Source: Firm-04 sp045627405
Lineage (GTDB): Bacteria > Bacillota > Clostridia > Oscillospirales > Ruminococcaceae
Direction: 5' to 3'
Length of the DNA stretch: 26,257 nt
NCBI GenBank assembly: GCA_045627405.1
Contig: JAZQNP010000063.1
Span: 1 to 26,257 of the forward strand
The position numbers and the translations under genes were made by a program. Under the pieces are notes generated by a model. That model made no database searches and was not told where the DNA came from. It worked only from the letters and a program-made list of their open reading frames with translations. Each line of letters begins with the position of its first letter. The first letter of the stretch is position 1. Shown here one piece after another: positions 16,514 through 23,600 of the stretch.

Positions 16514-16542
16514 ATTTTAGCATACTTCACAAAAAAAAGCAA
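16514..16542 (-). promoter_or_regulatory. Candidate promoter of the ddl homologue - DUF1934 - argS unit
   Basis: On the minus strand TTGCTT (16542-16537) and TAAAAT (16519-16514) are 17 nt apart, with TGC before the -10 (extended -10). Transcription would start near 16507. Confidence 0.55.
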
Positions 16543-16642
16543 GTGGTTTTTTGCAATTTCACAGAAATATTTTTGAAAAATCCCGAAACGCACCTTGGCG
16601 GGGGAAACTAATTGCTTTTTTTCACAAATCACGGGAAAGCGG

Positions 16643-16671
16643 ATGACAAACGAACCAAAATCTGCTATAAT
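16643..16671 (+). promoter_or_regulatory. Sigma-A promoter of tex
   Basis: ATGACA (16643-16648) and TATAAT (16666-16671) with a 17-nt spacer lie 32 nt upstream of the tex start; AGGAGG precedes the ATG by 7 nt. Confidence 0.85.
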
Positions 16672-16703
16672 ATGTATGACTTTATAAGACAGGAGGCAAA
16701 CCT

Positions 16704-18878
16704 ATGGACATCTTAAAGCAGCTTGCGCAGGAACTTTCTTTGCGGCAGGAGCAGGTGGATAACGCAGTTGGACTGCTTGACGACGGAAAAACTGTACCGT
16801 TTATCGCGCGATACCGCAAGGAACAGACCGGTTCACTGGACGACCAAACATTGCACATACTGAACGAGCGGCTGGAATATCTCAGAAAGCTGGAAGCCAG
16901 AAAAGAGGAGATTGCATCCGCAATCGCAGCGCAGGAGAAGCTGACGCCCGAACTGGCAGAAGCCATTTCTGCTGCAAAAACGCTGGTTGAGGCAGAAGAC
17001 CTGTATCGCCCGTATAAACAAAAGCGAAAGACAAAGGCATCTGTTGCACGCGCCCGCGGACTGCTGCCGCTTGCTGAACTGCTGATGCAGCAGCGGCTTG
17101 ACTGCGATCCCCAATCCGAAGCAACGGTATTTGTCAATCCGGAGAATGAGCTACCGGATACGGACGCTGTGCTTGCCGGTGCTGCGGATATTATCAGTGA
17201 AATCATCTCCGACGATGCAGAGCTGCGCAAGCGGCTCCGCAATGTGCTTTCCTTGCGCGGCTCGCTGACTGTCAAAGCTGTTGATCCGGATACAGACAGC
17301 GTTTACCGCAATTACTACGATCATCATGAATTGATCGAGAAAGCGGCGGAACACCGGATTCTTGCCGTCAACCGCGGCGAAAAGGAAGGGTTTCTCAAAG
17401 TTGCCCTGACGATGCCGGAGGGCTTGGGAGAGCAGATCGTGACAAATCTGTATGTGAAAAACGCCGGCGCGGCTGGACAGTTCACTGAGGCTGCGGCACT
17501 GGAAGCATATAAAAAATCTCTATTACCCGCTGTTCAGCGTGAGGTGCGGACGGTCATGACAGACCGTGCATCTGAACAGGCAATCAAGGTATTTGCCTCG
17601 AATCTGCGGCAGCTTCTGTTGCAGCCGCCGATGCGCGGAGCAATCACGCTCGGGCTCGATCCCGGCTTCCGGACAGGCTGTAAGGTTGCGGTTGTAGATC
17701 CGACGGGAAAAGTGCTTGCAACGGATGTGGTTTATATCACGGCAAATTCTGCACAGGCAGTCGCCGGCGGAAAAGCAAAGCTGAAAGCACTGATTCAAAA
17801 GTATCATGTTGCGGCGATCGCAATCGGAAACGGCACTGCCTCGCGTGAATCCGAGCAGATTGTTGCCGAAATCCTCAGAGAGCTGCCGGACAAAACTGCT
17901 GCATATATGGTCGTCAGTGAGGCGGGTGCTTCTGTGTATTCGGCGTCCAAACTCGCGGCAGAAGAGTTTCCGGATTATGATGTCGCTCTTCGCAGCGCGG
18001 TGTCTATCGCACGCCGCATGCAGGATCCGCTTGCAGAGCTTGTGAAAATTGAGCCGAAAGCAATCGGCGTCGGAGAATATCAGCATGATATGCCGCCTGC
18101 ACGACTCAACGAATCGCTCTCCGGCGTTGTGGAAGATTGTGTCAACGCTGTCGGCGTCGATCTGAACACGGCTTCCAGTTCGCTGCTGTCGTACATTTCC
18201 GGCATTCACAGCGGCATCGCACACAATATCGTGGCTTACCGTGAGGAAAACGGTGCATTTACCAGCCGTTCTGCTCTGAAAAAGGTTCCGAAACTCGGTG
18301 AAAAAGCATATGAGCTTTGCGCAGGATTTCTTCGCGTGCGCGATGCAAAGAACCCGCTTGACAATACCGGTGTGCATCCGGAAAGCTATGCCGCAGCAGA
18401 GGCATTACTGAAAGTCTGCGGATATACGCTGCAAAATGTCGGAAGTGATCTCTCTGCGCTGAGCGAAGCGGTCAGCGCGCGCGGCTATTCCACCCTCAGC
18501 AAGGAGCTTGGAATCGGAGAGCCGACATTGCGGGATATTGTCAAAGAGCTGCAAAAACCGGGCAGAGACCCGCGTGACGAGCTGCCGAAGCCGCTGATGC
18601 GCAGCGGCGATATTATGACCGCAGAGGATTTGAAGCCCGGCATGGAGCTGATCGGCACAGTGCGCAATATCATCGACTTCGGTGCGTTTGTGGACATCGG
18701 CGTGCATGAGGACGGTCTTGTACATATCTCGCAGCTTTCAAATCACTTTGTCAAACACCCGCTGGATGCCGTCAAGGTCGGTCAGATCGTGCGCGTCAGG
18801 GTTCTGGAAGTCAATGCCGCACGCAAAAGAATCAGCCTAACGATGAAAAATGTATCGCAGGATAACCTGTATAGCTGA
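16704..18878 (+). CDS. tex: Tex family RNA-binding transcription accessory protein
   Basis: A 724-aa cytoplasmic nucleic-acid-binding protein. The helical N-terminus has TVPFIARYRKEQTGSLDD at 30-47 and DLYRPYKQKRKTKA near 98-111. A YqgF/RNase H-like domain starts at about 312 (ITLGLDPGFRTGCKVAVVD). A helix-hairpin-helix region is around 475-560 (GVDLNTASSSLLSYISGI, SRSALKKVPKLGEKAYE). A C-terminal S1 domain spans about 645-718 (GTVRNIIDFGAFVDIGVHED, GLVHISQLS). The length and domain order are those of full-length bacterial Tex (Bordetella/Pseudomonas type). Tex is linked to transcription and RNA handling, with its exact biochemical role still uncertain. It is monocistronic by spacing and transcribed divergently from the ddl-argS unit. 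Confidence 0.96.
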   Translation: MDILKQLAQELSLRQEQVDNAVGLLDDGKTVPFIARYRKEQTGSLDDQTLHILNERLEYLRKLEARKEEIASAIAAQEKLTPELAEAISAAKTLVEAEDLYRPYKQKRKTKASVARARGLLPLAELLMQQRLDCDPQSEATVFVNPENELPDTDAVLAGAADIISEIISDDAELRKRLRNVLSLRGSLTVKAVDPDTDSVYRNYYDHHELIEKAAEHRILAVNRGEKEGFLKVALTMPEGLGEQIVTNLYVKNAGAAGQFTEAAALEAYKKSLLPAVQREVRTVMTDRASEQAIKVFASNLRQLLLQPPMRGAITLGLDPGFRTGCKVAVVDPTGKVLATDVVYITANSAQAVAGGKAKLKALIQKYHVAAIAIGNGTASRESEQIVAEILRELPDKTAAYMVVSEAGASVYSASKLAAEEFPDYDVALRSAVSIARRMQDPLAELVKIEPKAIGVGEYQHDMPPARLNESLSGVVEDCVNAVGVDLNTASSSLLSYISGIHSGIAHNIVAYREENGAFTSRSALKKVPKLGEKAYELCAGFLRVRDAKNPLDNTGVHPESYAAAEALLKVCGYTLQNVGSDLSALSEAVSARGYSTLSKELGIGEPTLRDIVKELQKPGRDPRDELPKPLMRSGDIMTAEDLKPGMELIGTVRNIIDFGAFVDIGVHEDGLVHISQLSNHFVKHPLDAVKVGQIVRVRVLEVNAARKRISLTMKNVSQDNLYS

Positions 18879-18958
18879 TTGTTTCTCTTGGAAATCTTAA
18901 TAATCTTCTAATTTTAGCCGCGTTTTCAGAAAAAAGCAAATTTTTTTCAAGAAATCAA

Positions 18959-18987
18959 TTGACAAGCATTTTTCTTTATGATAAACT
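18959..18987 (+). promoter_or_regulatory. Probable promoter of the dockerin protein gene
   Basis: A perfect TTGACA (18959-18964) is followed after 17 nt by TAAACT (18982-18987), 65 nt ahead of the chosen ATG. Confidence 0.7.
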
Positions 18988-19051
18988 GATAACCAGAGGC
19001 GGTTTACATGCCGTTATCACGATTATAAAGAGAATGAAAGGGTTGGTTCTC

Positions 19052-20434
19052 ATGAAAACGATTCAAAAGCTGTCTGCGGTTGTACTGACCGGCAGCATGC
19101 TGCTCAGTGCAATGCCTGTTCCGGCTGCATGGGCTGCAACCGAAGACGATACAACTGAGCCGATGACTGCAACGATCACACTGAACGGTGATTCGGCATC
19201 AGCTGACGGTGAAAATGTGTCAATCAGCGGCACGACAATTACGATCTCTGCATCCGGTTCCTATCAGTTCAGCGGCGAACTGACCGACGGTCAGATCTGC
19301 GTGAATGTTCCCGATGAAACCGCAGACCCCGGCACTGTAAAGCTCTATCTCAGCGGTGCCAGCATCACAGGAAAGTCCGCAGCGGCTCTTTATATTGTCA
19401 ATGCGGAAAACACCTCGGTCAATCTTGCGGCAGGCACCGAAAACTACCTTTCGGACGATCCGGAAGCAACTGCTGTTTATGATGCCACGCTGAGCGAAAC
19501 CACCGCAGTCATCTACGCAAAGGACGATATTACATTCAAGGGCGAAGGCTCTCTTCGTGTGGATGCGGCACAAAACTACGGTCTGCACTGCAATAACGAT
19601 GTCAAGATCAACGGCGGAAATATCAAATTCAAGACAACCGGCACTGTCAACGGCGACGCAATCCGCGGAAAAAACTCCGTTGAAATCAAAGACGGTGTGA
19701 TTGACATTAACGCAGAAGGGGACGGCATTAAGTCCACCAAGGGTACTGTCACGATTCTGGGCGGTACCATCGAGGTCAAGTCGGGCAAGGATGCGATTCA
19801 GGGTGAAACTGCGCTGGATATTTCCGGCGGCAGCGTAAAAGCAAACGGCGACCGCGGTCTTCGTCTCACAACCGGATCTATCAATATCACCGGCGGCTCC
19901 GTCCTTGCAACTGCAACGGATTATCAGGCAAATGATGCAACCAGCGGCTCTGCAATCACTGCAACTCAGCCGGTTGTGATGTTTGATCTGACTGCCGAAC
20001 AGCTGAAAGATCAGGCGATTACGCTGAAAAAAACTGACGGCACCGAAGTTTTCTCCATGACGCCGGACAAAAAGTTCAGCTATATTCTGATTTCCGACCC
20101 CGCACTGGCTCTCAGCACTGCGTATCAGCTGACAATCGGCAGCAGCACAGTGACAGCAGGCGGCAGTTCATCCTTTGTTCTGAGCGAAGAGGTCACAGAG
20201 TTCTCCGATGCTGCTTTGAAGACATCCATCAGCATTGACGTGGATCTGAACGGCAGCGAAGAGCTTGCCGATGTCGTTTTTCTTGCCCGCATGATCGCTG
20301 AGGATTCTTCTCTCAGCAGCGTTGTCACTGCTGATATGGCGATTGCAGCGGACATCAACAAGGACTCTTATGTGAATGCACTGGATCTTATGATCGCACT
20401 GCGCTATCTCTCCGGTCAAACCACCTCCCTGTGA
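19052..20434 (+). CDS. Secreted carbohydrate-binding protein (Cthe_2159/DUF4353 type) with C-terminal dockerin
   Basis: A 460-aa secreted protein. Residues 1-28 form a signal peptide (basic start, hydrophobic core, cleavage after AAWA). The body, about 35-385, resembles the DUF4353 right-handed beta-helix family typified by Cthe_2159 of C. thermocellum, which binds cellulose and pectic acid; repeated rungs are visible, such as GLHCNNDVKINGGNIKFKT, GDAIRGKNSVEIKDGVIDI and KDAIQGETALDISGGSV. Residues about 392-456 are a type I dockerin with two EF-hand-like loops: DVDLNGSEELAD and DINKDSYVNALD. The second loop is canonical; the first has Glu where a hydrophobic residue is usual. It should therefore dock onto a cohesin scaffold. 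The ATG at 19052 has AAAGGG 9 nt upstream; an upstream in-frame ATG at 19034 is less likely. It is monocistronic, with its own promoter and terminator. Confidence 0.87.
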   Translation: MKTIQKLSAVVLTGSMLLSAMPVPAAWAATEDDTTEPMTATITLNGDSASADGENVSISGTTITISASGSYQFSGELTDGQICVNVPDETADPGTVKLYLSGASITGKSAAALYIVNAENTSVNLAAGTENYLSDDPEATAVYDATLSETTAVIYAKDDITFKGEGSLRVDAAQNYGLHCNNDVKINGGNIKFKTTGTVNGDAIRGKNSVEIKDGVIDINAEGDGIKSTKGTVTILGGTIEVKSGKDAIQGETALDISGGSVKANGDRGLRLTTGSINITGGSVLATATDYQANDATSGSAITATQPVVMFDLTAEQLKDQAITLKKTDGTEVFSMTPDKKFSYILISDPALALSTAYQLTIGSSTVTAGGSSSFVLSEEVTEFSDAALKTSISIDVDLNGSEELADVVFLARMIAEDSSLSSVVTADMAIAADINKDSYVNALDLMIALRYLSGQTTSL

Positions 20435-20448
20435 TTCCGAAATATAGC

Positions 20449-20488
20449 AAGGCAGTTTATCGGATCTTCCGATAGGCTGCCTTTTTTA
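20449..20488 (+). terminator. Rho-independent terminator of the dockerin protein gene
   Basis: AAGGCAG pairs with CTGCCTT and an inner ATCGG pairs with CCGAT, followed by TTTTTT. It starts 15 nt after the stop codon. Confidence 0.93.
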
Positions 20489-20531
20489 TTATAAATATAT
20501 GAAAAACAGTGTAGAAAATCACAAAATGCTC

Positions 20532-20560
20532 TTGCAATCGCCCGCAAAATATGGTATAAT
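20532..20560 (+). promoter_or_regulatory. Sigma-A promoter (extended -10) of the giant LRR gene
   Basis: TTGCAA (20532-20537) and TATAAT (20555-20560) have a 17-nt spacer, with TGG directly before the -10. A small hairpin (ATCGG/CCGAT, about 20583-20599) lies in the predicted leader, followed by GGGAG 10 nt before the ATG at 20627. Confidence 0.88.
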
Positions 20561-20626
20561 TATTCCAACTGATATGTAACGATCGGTTAATGATCCGATT
20601 TTTCATATGAAGGGAGATTTCATAAT

Positions 20627-23600
20627 ATGGCTGAACGAATTTTTACAAGAGATGATGCAAAAAGTGTGATCCGTTCCAATTCGGATAAGGTGAAGCTGCC
20701 TTCTGATTTTACAGTGATCGGGAAAGGCTCTCTGGCCGGCTTCTCGCAGATGAAAGAGCTTGTGATTCCGGAAGGAATCAAACGCATCGAATCCCACGCA
20801 TTCTTTGTGCGGAGCTTTAAGAATACCAGCAATCTTGAACGCCTGACGATTCCCTCCTCGCTGACGGATTTTGAACTTTGGTGCTTCTTTGACTGCAATC
20901 AGCTGAAAAGCATCTCACTTCCGGATGGCTTTTCCGAGCAGAAGATCATGGAGCTTTTCTACCATGTTCCGGAGGCGACAGTGAGCTTTGGAAAAAAACT
21001 GCTGTTTTCCTCCAAAACAAAAACAGTTGCACAAATTATAGATGAACTGGGCGGTTCGCTGACGCTGGGCGGAGCTTCGATGCTGCAAGTACAGAACGGA
21101 ACGCTCGAAATCCCACAGAACTATGTCGGTATTACGTCCCATGCCATGAGCAGCTTGAAGAGCAAGGGCGTAAATAGGATTGTCATTCCGGCTTCTGTCC
21201 GGATGATCATGCCGAATGCTTTCTCCATGCTGGATTCGCTCGAAGAAGTCATTTTTGCCGACGGTACGGATCATATTGACAACTATGCTCTTTGCGGGTG
21301 CAAAAATATAAAACGCATCGGAATTCCCGCTTCTGTCAAAAGAATCGGAGCCGGCGCATTCATGAATCTTGCCTCGTTGCAGGGGATTCGTCTGCCCGCT
21401 GCATTGGATGAAATCAGCGATGAGCTGTTCAGCGGATGCACCTCACTTGCACACATCAGCTTCGGCGGCGCGATCAAACGGGTCGGCGCAGGTGCTTTTT
21501 ACGGCTGTTCCTCGCTTCGTACCGTCATGCTGCCGGATTCTGTTGAATCCATCGGCATCAGCGCATTCTGGGAATGCACATCCTTACAGCGTCTCTTTAT
21601 CCCTGCGGCAACCAAGACGCTCAGTCAGTCTTCCCTGAGCAACTGCCCGTCGCTCATGTCACTTTACATGCCGCGCATCATTCACGATCAGCTTGAAACA
21701 AAGCGTATTTTCGGAGATGTGACAAATCCGACCATTACATGGCTCGATGACGATGTTGTGAAGCCGGATTGGAGCGACGACGACGAGCTGCCGGAGATCA
21801 CACTCGAAGAAGCGCAAGAAGAAATTCCGGAGGTGCCGACTGCACCGGTATTTGAACTGCCGAACGCACCGATTCAGTCTGCATTTACAGCGGCAAAATC
21901 CACAGCCGACAATACCCAGTCCTCTGAACCGGCACAGACTGTACAGCCGGCGCAGGCAGCAGATGCCGAGAAAGTCCGTCAGCTTGAACAGACCATTGCT
22001 GCACTCCAACAGCAGATGGCAGTGATAACGCAGAATACTGATTCCGGCGAAAACACCGCACCCTCGCAGCAGGCAGACCCTCAGGTCGCTCTGAACAGCT
22101 CCGCGATTGAAACGCTCAATCAGAATCTCGCTGCTTTGCAGGAGAAGATGGATGCTGCTACGGCTTTGCAGGATTCTGCTGCCGCGCTTTCGTCCATTCA
22201 GGAGCAGGTTGCGTCCATCGCATCTATGCAGACCAAGGTTGAGGAAATCGCTGCAATGCAGGAGTCTGTGCAGGAAAAGGTGGATGCGATCTCCGATATT
22301 CGGGATAAGGTTGACGCGATTACTGAAATTCAGGAAAAAGTCGATGCAATCACAGAGATTCAGGAAAAGGTCGATGCAATCACCGATTTGCAGGAAACGG
22401 TCGGCGTGATTTCTGATGTGCAGGAAAAGGTAGAGGCAATCCCTGAAATCCAGCAGAAAGTCGAAGCACTCTCTGACATGCAGAAGAATGTCGAAGCATT
22501 GTCCGGTATGCAGGAACAGATGCAGGTGATCTCCGAGATTCAGGAAAAAGTCGAGGCAATTTCCGATGTGCAGCAAAAAGTAGATGCCATTGCCGAAGTG
22601 CAGGAAAAAGTCAGCATCATTCCGGAGATCCAGCAAAAAGTCGAGGCTCTCTCCGAAATACAGCAGCGCACCGCTTCTGATGAGACACCCGATCCGGCAG
22701 CGGAAATTGCAGCTGCTCCGTCCGCTGCGGAAACAAAACCGGCTGTTACAGACGAAGCTGCGGCAACCCCGATCCTGTCCGATTCTGCATCTCAGACGGG
22801 AACCGCGCTTGCAGCGGTACATCACGGCGATTATCCGGCATCTGACCGCGTGTTTACTTACACAATTTCCAAGCCGATGCCCGGTCCGAAAGAGCGCAGT
22901 GCCGCGCTCAAAGACTACACAGTGATCGCATACCGTTCTTTCCGCACGACAGAGGGCGGTGAACGGTTTGAGATTCCCGAGGGCGTCCGCCGTGTGGAAA
23001 CGCAGGGCTTCTGGGATTGCCCGCGTCTGCTTGCTCTGGAACTTCCGATTTCGCTGAAAGAGGTGGAGCCGGATGCATTTTCAGGCTGTTCGCGTCTGAC
23101 GGATGTTTATCTTGCAGAGGATTTCCCTGACCGGCAAGCGGTTGAATACTTCCTGTTCCGGCCGGAGATCAAACTGCACTGGCCGAAAAAGAGCGTATTT
23201 TCCAAGCCGAGAATCTGCACCGTCGCAGAGCTGATGGAAAACTACGATGATATTCTGACGACCAAAAAAGCAAAAAAATTGCAGGTGCGCAGTCATATTT
23301 TGCAGGTTCCGGAAGGGTATACCATGATCGCACCAAACGCTTTCCAGGAAATTGATGTTCGCATGGATGAACCGGAGCATACGCTCAAAACAATCTTCCT
23401 GCCGCGTTCTCTTCGCAGAATCACAGCGCGCGCTTTCTCCGGAATGGAAATGCTGCGGCATATCGTGATTCCGGAAGGCCTGCAAATCGTCGAAATGAAT
23501 GCGTTTACCGGATGCCTCGGTCCGCACCGTATCATCCTGCCGGATTCGGTTACATATATCGGTCCGTATGCATTTGCCGCGCCTTGTCAGTATGAACAGA

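Larger units (their letters stand above)
16269..16703. other. Divergent promoter region between the ddl homologue and tex
   Basis: These 435 nt are AT-rich and hold no convincing gene. They contain a promoter for each direction. The minus-strand leader to the ligase homologue would be about 240 nt, unusually long, with small inverted repeats: TGACG/CGTCA around 16421-16437, CCAAA-A-TTTGG at 16341-16351, and CTCTG/CAGAG at about 16287-16299 just ahead of the ribosome binding site. No known riboswitch or T-box is recognised. Confidence 0.5.

Noticed and set aside
22190..22681. 30-bp periodic repeat as a possible CRISPR array
   Set aside because: Units are contiguous with no spacers, stay in frame, and vary mostly as coding sequence.
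21659..22825. Minus-strand open frame of 388 codons with regular Phe/Leu-rich repeats
   Set aside because: It mirrors the decad repeats in the LRR gene. The apparent periodicity is inherited from the plus-strand 30-bp repeat.
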